Part shown: positions 7,126 through 11,942 of the stretch, piece by piece | How the letters are laid out: every line of letters begins with the position of its first letter | How positions within the stretch are numbered: the first letter of the stretch is position 1 | Assembly (NCBI GenBank): GCA_021154065.1 | Contig: JAJKJG010000204.1 | Coordinates: 1-11,942, forward strand | DNA: 11,942 bases | DNA from: Methylobacterium sp. | Lineage (GTDB): Bacteria; Pseudomonadota; Alphaproteobacteria; Rhizobiales; Beijerinckiaceae | Direction of reading: 5' to 3' | Notes under the pieces: model-generated | What the model was told of the DNA's origin: nothing | Seen by the model: only the letters and a program-made list of their open reading frames with translations | Database searches by the model: none | Program-made: the position numbers and the translations under genes

Positions 7126-7141
7126 TAACTTCATGGTTAAG
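7124..7141. promoter_or_regulatory. Palindromic operator candidate over the arsR start codon
   Basis: CTTAAC (7124-7129), six-base spacer containing the start of the ATG, GTTAAG (7136-7141): a perfect 6-6-6 inverted repeat just downstream of or overlapping the likely -10. It is AT-rich in a very GC-rich setting. Its position is ideal for autorepression by the ArsR protein encoded here. Confidence 0.5.
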
Positions 7142-7582
7142 TATCAGCAGCCCGCCCTCGACCGCACGTTCGCGGCGCTTGCCGACCCGACGCGGCGGGC
7201 GATCGTGGCGCGGCTTGCGGAGGCGGAGAGCGTGTCGGTGTCGGAGCTCGCGCGGCCGCACGCGATGTCGCTGCCGGCGGTGATGAAGCACCTCGACGTG
7301 CTCTCCGACGCCGGGCTCGTGACGCGCGTCAAGACCGGCCGCACCGTCGCCTGCCGGCTCGCCGCCGACCCGATGGAGGAAGCCATGAACTGGCTTTCCC
7401 GCTACGCCCGCTTCTGGTCGGCCCAGCTCGACCGTCTCGCCGCCTTCGTGGAGGAAGAACCATGCCCGCCAGCGCCAGCCGCAGCCCCGCCGTCGCCGAA
7501 AAGCCCAGCCTCACCCTCAAACGTCGTCTCAATGCCGCGCCGGAAACGGTCTACGCAGCCTGGACCGACCCGCAAAGGCTGA
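7133..7582 (+). CDS. ArsR-family winged-helix transcriptional regulator
   Basis: A 149-residue cytosolic DNA-binding repressor. ALADPTRRAIVARLAEAESV (residues 13-32) and the recognition region VSELARPHAMSLPAVMKHLDVL are the hallmark ArsR helix-turn-helix; AGLVTRVKTGRTVACRLA is the wing. The metal-binding ELCVCDL box of ArsR/SmtB is absent, so this belongs to the branch usually paired with an AHSA1/SRPBCC gene and often not metal-responsive. Residues from about 110 onward are a Pro/Ser-rich tail read from inside the next gene (121-nt overlap) and are probably not part of the fold. The start at 7133 fits family N-termini (MVKY...LDRTFAALADPTRR); ATG 7121 is a less likely alternative. It heads a five-gene set and probably controls it. 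Confidence 0.88.
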   Translation: MVKYQQPALDRTFAALADPTRRAIVARLAEAESVSVSELARPHAMSLPAVMKHLDVLSDAGLVTRVKTGRTVACRLAADPMEEAMNWLSRYARFWSAQLDRLAAFVEEEPCPPAPAAAPPSPKSPASPSNVVSMPRRKRSTQPGPTRKG

Positions 7583-7920
7583 CGCGCTGGTTCGGGCCGG
7601 ATTCGGGCGCCGTCACCCGCGCGGAGACCGACGTGCGCGTCGGCGGGCGCTTCCGCGTCGTCTTCCACACCGAGGACGGCGAGGAGCACGACGTCAGCGG
7701 CGTCTACCGCGAGGTGGTGTCGAACGAGAGGCTCGTCTTCACCTGGGCCTGGCGCTCGACGCCGGAGCGCGAATCGCTCGTCACCGTGGCGCTCCGGCCC
7801 GACGGCGGCGGCACCTCGCTGACGCTGACGCACGAGCAGTTCTTCGACGAGGAAGCCCGCGACCGCCACGAATTCGGCTGGACCGGCACGCTCGACAAGC
7901 TCGAGCGGCTCTTTGCCTGA
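7462..7920 (+). CDS. AHSA1/START-like SRPBCC domain protein
   Basis: A 152-residue cytosolic protein with a single SRPBCC (AHSA1, PF08327-type) ligand-binding fold. Typical pieces are VYAAWTDPQRLTRWFGP at the start of the domain, VRVGGRFRVVF, GVYREVVSNERLVFTW in the middle and the closing helix GWTGTLDKLERLF. A GGAGGAAG ribosome binding site ends about 5-7 nt before the ATG. The gene begins inside the ArsR frame, so its expression is tied to the regulator. ArsR-AHSA1 pairs are very common in bacteria, yet the ligand of the AHSA1 partner is usually unknown. The N-terminal 15 residues are Ser/Ala-rich and outside the fold. Confidence 0.9.
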   Translation: MPASASRSPAVAEKPSLTLKRRLNAAPETVYAAWTDPQRLTRWFGPDSGAVTRAETDVRVGGRFRVVFHTEDGEEHDVSGVYREVVSNERLVFTWAWRSTPERESLVTVALRPDGGGTSLTLTHEQFFDEEARDRHEFGWTGTLDKLERLFA

Positions 7921-7953
7921 TCGGAAGACTTTAAGAACCGAACGGAGACCGTC

Positions 7954-8631
7954 ATGCCCGTCGATCCGAACGCCACGATCGAAATCAGCGCCTTCGCTTG
8001 GGTGCCGCCCTTCGCCGAGGGCCTGGTGCGGGACCTTCGGGTCCGCTGGGCGCTCGAGGAGGCGGGTCTCGCCTACCGCGAGCGGCTGCTCGACGCGGCG
8101 GCGGCTCGCCCGGACGAGTATTTCCTCGAGCAGCCCTTCGGGCAGGTGCCGATCTACAACGAGGGCGAGATCCGCATGTTCGAGACCGGCGCGATCGTGC
8201 TCCACATCGCCGAGCGTACCGAAGCCCTGATGCCGCGCGACCCGGCCGGGCGCGCGCGCACCGCCTCATGGGTCGTCGCCTCGCTCAACAGCATCGAGCC
8301 GATGATCAACGAGCTCGTCGGCATCGACTTGTTCCACGCCGAGGCCGAGTGGGCAAAAGCCCGCCGGCCGGGCGCCGAACAGAAGGTGCGGGACCGGCTC
8401 GCCCGGCTGTCGGCCTGGCTCGGCGAGCGCGACTATCTCGAAGACCGCTTCACGGCGGGCGACCTGATGATGACGACGATGCTGCGCATCCTGCGCCACA
8501 CCGATCTCGTCGCCGAGCATCCGAACCTCGCCGGCTACCAGGCCCGTTGCGAGACAAGGCCGGCGTTCGAGCGCGCACTTCAGGCGCAGCTCGCGCCGTT
8601 CAAGAAGCAGGACCGCGCCAAGGCGGCCTGA
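7954..8631 (+). CDS. Glutathione S-transferase-like protein
   Basis: A 225-residue two-domain protein of the GST superfamily. The thioredoxin-like N-terminal domain includes LRVRWALEEAGLAYRE and GQVPIYNEGE with the cis-Pro at residue 66, followed by Glu77-Thr78 (FETGAIVLHIAE), the usual glutathione gamma-glutamyl contact (normally Glu-Ser). The all-helical C-terminal domain includes DYLEDRFTAGDLMMTTMLRIL, with the buried N-capping Asp. It would conjugate or reduce electrophiles with glutathione in the cytosol; the substrate is unknown. GGAG lies 6 nt before the ATG. It follows the AHSA1 gene by 33 bp, so cotranscription is likely. The first strand lacks a clear catalytic Ser, Cys or Tyr in the usual place (WVPPFAEG), so the mechanism class is open. 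Confidence 0.88.
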   Translation: MPVDPNATIEISAFAWVPPFAEGLVRDLRVRWALEEAGLAYRERLLDAAAARPDEYFLEQPFGQVPIYNEGEIRMFETGAIVLHIAERTEALMPRDPAGRARTASWVVASLNSIEPMINELVGIDLFHAEAEWAKARRPGAEQKVRDRLARLSAWLGERDYLEDRFTAGDLMMTTMLRILRHTDLVAEHPNLAGYQARCETRPAFERALQAQLAPFKKQDRAKAA

Positions 8632-8716
8632 CGGGCATCGGATCGACATCAGCACAGTGTGCACCCGGCGGACGAATGCCGGCGAGATCGAACGCGTGAA
8701 AGGGAGAGGAACCCCC

Positions 8717-9085
8717 ATGACCATGGCAGGCAAATACGTCGACGGCTTTATCGTCCCGGTGCCCAAGAAGAACATCGAGGCCTACAAGGCATTCTCGGAG
8801 AAGGCCGGACAGGTCTGGAAGGATCACGGCGCGCTCGAATACGTCGAATGCATCGCCGACGATGTGAAGCCCGGCAAGGTCACCTCCTTCCCGCAGGCGG
8901 TGAAGCTCGAGGACGACGAGGTCGTCGTCTTCTCCTGGATCGTCTACGCGTCGCGCGAGGAGCGCGACCGCATCATGCCGGCGGTCATGAGCGACGAACG
9001 CCTCAAGGACATGAACCCGAAGTCGATGCCGTTCGACGGCACGCGCATGTTCTTCGGCGGCTTCAAGGTGCTGCTTGCGCTGTAG
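8717..9085 (+). CDS. DUF1428 family protein (YbaA-like)
   Basis: A 122-residue cytosolic protein. The sequence YVDGFIVPVPKKNIEAYKAF at the start, then GALEYVECIADDV, VVVFSWIVYASREERDRI and the end GTRMFFGGFKVLL, is the standard DUF1428 pattern, a dimeric ferredoxin-like alpha/beta barrel fold whose biochemical role is not known. The ATG at 8717 is chosen for the AGGGAGAGGA ribosome binding site 6 nt upstream; an upstream in-frame extension to 8657 has no such support, and an ATG at 8723 is the only other option. It lies 85 bp after the GST gene in the same direction. The gap holds a small perfect palindrome, GCACA-G-TGTGC (8652-8662). DUF1428, AHSA1 and VOC genes often travel together under ArsR regulators. 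Confidence 0.9.
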   Translation: MTMAGKYVDGFIVPVPKKNIEAYKAFSEKAGQVWKDHGALEYVECIADDVKPGKVTSFPQAVKLEDDEVVVFSWIVYASREERDRIMPAVMSDERLKDMNPKSMPFDGTRMFFGGFKVLLAL

Positions 9086-9159
9086 GGGCGCTCGCGCTTG
9101 CCGGGCCCGCCCGATCCGCGGCTTAAGTACACCGACTGACATTTCGGAAGGGACACGCG

Positions 9160-9590
9160 ATGCCGACCAAGATTTTCGTCAACCTGCCGGTCAAGGACCT
9201 CGACAAGTCGATCCGGTTCTTCGAGGCGCTCGGCTACGCCTTCAACCCGCAATTCACCGACGCGACGGCGGCCTGCATGATCATCAGCGATGACATCTAC
9301 GCATGCTGCTGACGCATGCGAAGTTCAAGGAGTTCACCAAGAAGACGATCGCCGACGCGACCAAGACCACCGAGGTCCTCACCTGCCTCTCCATGGACTC
9401 GCGCGAGCGCGTCGACGCGCTCCTCGATTCGGCGCTGAAGGCGGGCGCGACCGAGGATCGGGAGCCGATGGATTACGGCTTCATGTACGGCCGGAGCTTC
9501 GACGACCTCGACGGCCATACCTGGGAGATCATCCACATGGATGCGAACGCCGCCGCGCATGGGGCGGAAGCCGCGACGGCCGGAGCCTGA
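9160..9590 (+). pseudogene. VOC-family (glyoxalase/bleomycin-resistance-like) protein, frameshifted
   Basis: The frame from 9160 reads MPTKIFVNLPVKDLDKSIRF and continues as a normal VOC beta-alpha-beta module to DDIYA, then hits TGA at 9310-9312. The next frame carries straight on from the ATG at 9303 (MLLTHAKFKEF, then MDYGFMYGRSFDDLDGHTWE and IIHMD) to 9590. Adding one base after GC at 9301-9302 restores an unbroken protein of 143 residues with the family's usual DDIYAMLLTHAKF junction. GGAAGGG lies 7 nt before the ATG. The C-terminal WEIIH motif with its metal-binding Glu is intact. It is the last gene of the ArsR-led set and is followed by a strong terminator. Either a recent one-base deletion or a sequencing error; the second part alone could still be made from the ATG at 9303 but lacks half the fold. 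Confidence 0.85.
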
Positions 9591-9616
9591 GCATAGCGGT
9601 CGCGGGACACGAATGA

Positions 9617-9644
9617 AAAAGGCCCGGATCGCTCCGGGCCTTTT
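9617..9644. terminator. Bidirectional intrinsic terminator
   Basis: Perfect 12-bp stem AAAAGGCCCGGA / TCCGGGCCTTTT with a TCGC loop. A-run on one side and T-run on the other make it work on both strands. It separates the VOC gene (+) from the convergent trcR (-). Confidence 0.92.
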
Positions 9645-9665
9645 CGTTCGTTGCGACCGCCGAGC

Positions 9666-10388
9666 CTACTCGGCGTCCTCCTCGGCCGGCCGCTTGAGCT
9701 GCTTCAGCTTCGCGAACACCGAATCGGCGTCGATCTTCTCTTCCTTCTCGGGCCGGCGCGGCTCGGCCGGCACGAACGGCTCCGGCGCCGGCTCCGGCGC
9801 GGTCGACACCTCGGCCGGCAGGAGGGTCTGGCCGCCGGCCGCGGGCTGCGCCTGCGGCTTGTCCTTGGCGGCGCGCTGGACCTCGAAATCGAGGTCGATC
9901 TGCGAGGCGAGGCCGAGCGTCACCGGGTCGAGCGGCGACAGGGTCGAGGAGTTCCAGTGGGTACGGTCGCGGACCTGCTGGATCGTCGTCTTGGTCGTGC
10001 CGACGAGGCGCATGATCTGCGCGTCCTTGAGCTCGGGATGGTTGCGCAACAGCCAGAGGATCGCGTTCGGCCGGTCCTGGCGGCGCGACACGGGGGTGTA
10101 GCGCGGCCCCTTCTTCGTGCGCTTCACCTCCGGCAGCTTGACCTTCGACTGGGCGATCTTGAGCCGGTAGTCGGGGTCGGCTTGCGCCTTGTCGAGCTCC
10201 TCCCGGGTGAGCTGCCCGTTCGAGACCGGGTCGAAGCCCTTGATGCCGGCCGCGACCTCGCCGTCGGCGATGCCCTTCACCTCGAGCGGGTGGAGCTTGC
10301 AGAAATCGGCGATCTGTTCGAACGACAGCGACGTGTTCTCGACGAGCCACACGGCCGTCGCCTTGGGCATGAGCGGCGCCTGCTGCAC
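9666..10388 (-). CDS. trcR: Cell-cycle transcriptional regulator TrcR (DUF1013)
   Basis: A 240-residue cytosolic protein of the DUF1013 family, which is nearly confined to alphaproteobacteria; the Caulobacter member TrcR is reported to travel with RNA polymerase and influence cell-cycle transcription. Conserved text: PKATAVWLVENTSLSFEQIA and FCKLHPLEVKGIADGEVAAG at the N-terminus, then NAILWLLRNHPELKDAQIM and VGTTKTTIQQVRDRTHWN, two helix-turn-helix-like units. The C-terminal ~70 residues are Pro/Glu/Ala-rich and probably disordered, ending in a short charged helix (FAKLKQLKRPAEE). I start it at the GTG (10388) because AGGAGG lies exactly 6 nt upstream; the ATG six codons later (MPKATAVW) is the alternative. 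It has its own promoter and a structured leader. Confidence 0.92.
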   Translation of the reverse strand: MQQAPLMPKATAVWLVENTSLSFEQIADFCKLHPLEVKGIADGEVAAGIKGFDPVSNGQLTREELDKAQADPDYRLKIAQSKVKLPEVKRTKKGPRYTPVSRRQDRPNAILWLLRNHPELKDAQIMRLVGTTKTTIQQVRDRTHWNSSTLSPLDPVTLGLASQIDLDFEVQRAAKDKPQAQPAAGGQTLLPAEVSTAPEPAPEPFVPAEPRRPEKEEKIDADSVFAKLKQLKRPAEEDAE

Positions 10389-10440
10389 GGGCAACCTCCT
10401 TCTTCTCCGCGCCGATGAGGCACGGGCAAAATCGTCTCGC

Positions 10441-10486
10441 GCTCCGGCCCGGTCGCGGACCGGAGCATCTCGTCTCACGATGTGAG
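10441..10486 (-). other. Structured 5' leader of trcR mRNA
   Basis: Between the promoter and the trcR start are two inverted repeats: CTCAC-GAT-GTGAG (10474-10486), very close to the expected transcript start, and GCTCC...GGTC paired with GACCGGAGC (10441-10466). They could fold in the ~100-nt leader. Whether they regulate is unknown. Confidence 0.4.
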
Positions 10487-10496
10487 GGACGGGCCG

Positions 10497-10525
10497 TATA
10501 TAGGCCGGGCGCGGGCGGCTTGCAA
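10497..10525 (-). promoter_or_regulatory. trcR: Sigma-70-type promoter of trcR
   Basis: On the - strand, TTGCAA (10525-10520), 17-bp spacer, TATATA (10502-10497). Spacing is ideal and the -10 stands out in a GC-rich context. Expected start near 10490, about 100 nt before the GTG. Confidence 0.75.
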
Positions 10526-10589
10526 ACGGATTGGCAGGCCGGGGCCGGCGTTCTAACCTCTCCGGCGCTCACGACGCGGAGGGACAGCC

Positions 10590-10787
10590 ATGGCGTTCGA
10601 CCCGTTCCTCGAGGAGAAGCCGCGCCCGAAGCTCGCCCATGAGCTTGGGCAGGACCTGTCGCTGCTCTCGGTCTCCGAGCTCGACGAGCGCATCGAGATC
10701 CTCGAGCGCGAGATCGAGCGCCTCAAGGAAGCGCGCGGCCGCAAGGAAGCCTCGCGCACCGCCGCGAGCGCCTTCTTCAAGTCCTGA
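10590..10787 (+). CDS. DUF1192 family small coiled-coil protein
   Basis: A 65-residue protein starting MAFDPFLEEKPRPKLAHELG, followed by a charged heptad-like helix (about residues 26-57, with LDERIEILEREIERLKEA) and a short tail ending AFFKS. This is the pattern of DUF1192, a family of short alphaproteobacterial proteins of unknown function that most likely act as a coiled-coil dimer. GGAGGG lies 6 nt before the ATG. It is divergent from trcR and precedes the candidate sRNA and rcdA; a conserved place beside cell-cycle genes is notable, but a role there is only a guess. A weak promoter could be TTGGCA (10531-10536) with TCTAAC (10552-10557), at a short 15-bp spacing. Confidence 0.9.
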   Translation: MAFDPFLEEKPRPKLAHELGQDLSLLSVSELDERIEILEREIERLKEARGRKEASRTAASAFFKS

Positions 10788-10865
10788 CCGTCCTCTTGGG
10801 CGCCAATTTCCTCAACGAGGATGCTTACCGGATCGTGCCTTGGCCGGGGGGCCTGTCCCGCTTCG

Positions 10866-10897
10866 GCGCAGGTTTTTCGAAACCGGCGCCGGATTTT
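10866..10897 (+). terminator. Weak intrinsic terminator candidate after the DUF1192 gene
   Basis: GCGC-A-GGTTT, TTCG tetraloop, AAACC-G-GCGC: a 9-bp stem with one A/G mismatch (10866-10889), followed after four bases by only four T. It would end the DUF1192 transcript just before the CtrA box. Confidence 0.35.
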
Positions 10898-10910
10898 AAC
10901 CAACCCTTAA
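10896..10910 (+). promoter_or_regulatory. CtrA-binding box (perfect TTAA-N7-TTAA) with promoter
   Basis: TTAA (10896-10899), seven bases, TTAA (10907-10910): an exact match to the CtrA consensus in a GC-rich region where it is unlikely by chance. A CTACAA hexamer at 10921-10926 could be the -10, placing transcription start at about 10931, directly before the sRNA hairpins. CtrA commonly binds over the -35 of promoters it activates. Confidence 0.7.
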
Positions 10911-10930
10911 GAGGTCTGGCCTACAACCGA

Positions 10931-11027
10931 GCCGTCCAGTCTTCTGGACGTCGAGTGGCTCCTGTCCACTCTGTTTGACGCCTCCCTGTTAAGCACTTTC
11001 GAGCCGCCTCCTGGCGGCTCTTTTTTT
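10931..11027 (+). ncRNA. Candidate CtrA-controlled small RNA, ~97 nt
   Basis: Three consecutive hairpins and no coding capacity. Hairpin 1: CGTCCAG (10933-10939), TCTT loop, CTGGACG (10944-10950). Hairpin 2: GAGTGG (10953-10958), loop CTCCTGT, CCACTC (10966-10971). Then a 29-nt unpaired linker containing GACGCCTCCC (10977-10986). Hairpin 3 is an intrinsic terminator (11001-11027) with its own CTCCT around the loop. Three C/U-rich anti-Shine-Dalgarno-like segments, two of them in loops, are the design of alphaproteobacterial trans-acting sRNAs that block translation. A perfect CtrA box lies ~20 nt before the inferred 5' end. The linker is complementary to the rcdA ribosome binding site just downstream. 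I cannot name a known family; CcnA of Caulobacter is a CtrA-linked sRNA of comparable logic, but no homology is claimed. Confidence 0.65.
11001..11027 (+). terminator. Rho-independent terminator
   Basis: Perfect 8-bp stem GAGCCGCC / GGCGGCTC, TCCT loop, then seven T (11021-11027). It ends the candidate sRNA and insulates rcdA. Confidence 0.92.
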
Positions 11028-11080
11028 CACTGCGTTCGCCTCCGGCGGGCGCGTCTGATCCCGTTTCGCCGCGGTTAACC

Positions 11081-11095
11081 TTAACAAATGGTTAC
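11081..11095 (+). promoter_or_regulatory. rcdA: CtrA-type box upstream of rcdA
   Basis: TTAA (11081-11084), seven bases, TTAC (11092-11095): seven of eight consensus positions. A further TTAAC lies 6 bp upstream (11075-11079). The box overlaps a 15-bp inverted repeat, AAATGG-TTA-CCATTT (11086-11100). It lies about 100 bp before the rcdA start codon. In Caulobacter rcdA is known to be under CtrA control. Confidence 0.55.
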
Positions 11096-11195
11096 CATTT
11101 GGGCTTCGCGCCGGCGGCCCTATAGTTGCGCTGCCGCTGCCGAGCATTGCGCCCCTGTCCCGCGGCGGGACGGGCGCTTGGCGGAGGAGGCGTCT

Positions 11196-11726
11196 GTGAG
11201 CGAACCCGACATCATGTTCCGCGATCCTCGGCGTACGGTCGATTTCGGCAAGACCTTCGTTGGCTCGGACGGCTTCAAGGCGCTGTTCCGCGAGGGCATG
11301 CTGCTCGTCGAGGACACGGCGGCCTACCTCGACGGCCCGGGGCGCGACGAATCGAAGGCGCTGTCCCGCCACGCCGCGCTCACCTATGCGAGCGAGAGCA
11401 TGCGGCTCACGACGCGCCTGATGCAGATCGCCTCCTGGCTCCTGGTGCAGCGCGCCGTCGCCGAGGGCGAGATCACGCCGGGCGAGGCGCTGCGCGAGAA
11501 GCACCGGGTCCGCCTCACGACGCAAGAGACGGCGAGCCCGATCTTCGAGTTCGAGGCGCTGCCGGCGCGGTTGCGGGAGCTCGTCGGCGCCTCGGTGCGC
11601 CTGCACGCCCGGATCATGCATCTCGACCGGCTGATCGCCGAGGACAAGCCGGCGCCCGAGCCCCGCGAAAGCCCGGTCGCCGTCCAGCAATGGCTGATCC
11701 GCTCGGCCTTCGCGGCCAAGCACTGA
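11196..11726 (+). CDS. rcdA: Regulator of CtrA degradation RcdA (DUF1465)
   Basis: A 176-residue cytosolic, mostly helical adaptor. In Caulobacter RcdA works with CpdR and PopA to deliver CtrA and other proteins to the ClpXP protease at the cell pole. The family signature is ESMRLTTRLMQIASWLLVQR (residues 67-86), then AVAEGEITPGEALREKHRVRL. The N-terminal region has FVGSDGFKALFREGMLLVEDTAAYLD, and the C-terminal tail is Pro/Glu-rich and likely disordered, as in known RcdA. I place the start at the GTG (11196), 5 nt after GGAGGAGG; translation from further upstream has no support. A near-consensus CtrA box precedes it, so the gene may sit in a CtrA feedback loop. The stop is 5 bp from the convergent Uma2 gene. 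Confidence 0.92.
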   Translation: MSEPDIMFRDPRRTVDFGKTFVGSDGFKALFREGMLLVEDTAAYLDGPGRDESKALSRHAALTYASESMRLTTRLMQIASWLLVQRAVAEGEITPGEALREKHRVRLTTQETASPIFEFEALPARLRELVGASVRLHARIMHLDRLIAEDKPAPEPRESPVAVQQWLIRSAFAAKH

Positions 11727-11731
11727 GCAGT

Positions 11732-11942
11732 TCAGGCGCCGATGCCGCGGTAGATGTCGGCGAGGGGCAGGCTCGTCCCGAGGGCCGGGATATCGAGCCT
11801 GGCGTCGCGCCCTTCGAGGCGCGTCGGCTTCTCGGGCAGGCCGCTCTCGCCGCGCTGCCAAACCCAGACCGTCGGCTCGTCCTGGCTGAACACCGCATAG
11901 GTTTGCAGGCTCGCCAGGGTCGCGTACTCGGCCGCTTTCTGC
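11732..11942 (-). CDS. Uma2-family endonuclease-like protein, C-terminal part (5' end outside window)
   Basis: The last 69 residues of a protein read leftward. AEYATLASLQTYAVFSQDEP and VWVWQRGESG, followed by LEGRDARLDIPALGTSLPLADIY, match the C-terminal half of the Uma2 (DUF820) PD-(D/E)xK nuclease fold, where a Lys-helix-strand unit is followed by a conserved IPALG...LPLADIY ending. The catalytic Asp and Glu/Lys core lie mostly outside the window. Members are widespread, often in many copies, and their biological targets are largely unknown. It converges on rcdA with only 5 bp between stop codons. Confidence 0.8.
   Translation of the reverse strand, partial: QKAAEYATLASLQTYAVFSQDEPTVWVWQRGESGLPEKPTRLEGRDARLDIPALGTSLPLADIYRGIGA

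Noticed and set aside
4957..7134. A 725-codon open frame on the - strand opposite prpE
   Set aside because: Its translation is Arg/Asp/Val-rich with no recognisable domain and mirrors the codon bias of prpE, whose protein motifs are unmistakable. Long antisense frames are expected at this GC content.
8652..8662. Small palindrome GCACA-G-TGTGC before the DUF1428 gene as an operator
   Set aside because: Too short, no promoter elements beside it, and the genes around it look like one transcript.
10553..10903. A 116-codon - strand frame opposite the DUF1192 gene
   Set aside because: Ser/Arg-rich shadow without motifs; its start lies in the CtrA box region.
10896..11100. A chromosomal replication origin, because of clustered CtrA boxes
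   Set aside because: No DnaA-box-like TTATCCACA sites or AT-rich unwinding region are visible, and flanking genes are not the usual origin neighbours.
1..11942. CRISPR arrays, tRNA or rRNA genes, insertion sequences, phage genes
   Set aside because: I found no regularly spaced repeats, tRNA cloverleaf, rRNA segments, transposase motifs or phage structural genes.

Overview
The window is very GC-rich (I estimate near 70% by eye), densely coding and shows alphaproteobacterial traits. These include a DUF1013/TrcR gene, an RcdA (DUF1465) gene, a DUF1192 gene, CtrA-type TTAA-N7-TTAA boxes, a plant-type glutamate-cysteine ligase, and an intergenic palindromic repeat of the GTCATCCCGG...CCGGGATGAC kind familiar from Hyphomicrobiales (Rhizobiales). 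A high-GC member of that order is the best guess; the genus cannot be fixed from sequence alone.

Left part (1-4966): the 3' end of an OmpR-type response regulator overlaps its EnvZ-like sensor kinase by one base. Convergent to it is gshA (glutathione synthesis, step 1). Upstream of gshA, on the + strand, lies a non-coding stretch with two hairpins, a C-rich loop and a textbook intrinsic terminator: a candidate small RNA. A 37-residue membrane peptide gene converges on that terminator. Then come a PaaI-type thioesterase, a short CDF-type transporter lacking the usual cytoplasmic domain (the two stop codons overlap in one CTAG), and an isochorismatase-like gene that is frameshifted and has lost its catalytic Asp.

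Middle (5035-9644): prpE (propionyl-CoA synthetase), a ~97-bp palindromic intergenic repeat, then a five-gene co-directional set: ArsR regulator, AHSA1/SRPBCC protein, glutathione S-transferase-like protein, DUF1428 protein and a VOC protein broken by a one-base deletion. A palindrome covers the arsR start codon and may be an autoregulatory operator. The set ends at a strong bidirectional terminator.

Right part (9666-11942): a cell-cycle neighbourhood. trcR reads leftward from a clear promoter and a structured leader. A DUF1192 coiled-coil gene and rcdA read rightward. Between these two sits the most interesting element: a perfect CtrA box, a putative start ~20 nt downstream, two perfect hairpins with anti-Shine-Dalgarno-like C/U-rich segments, and an intrinsic terminator. 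Together they look like a ~97-nt CtrA-controlled small RNA. Its linker is perfectly complementary over 9 nt to the rcdA ribosome binding site. A second, near-consensus CtrA box precedes rcdA. The window closes in the 3' part of a convergent Uma2-type nuclease gene.
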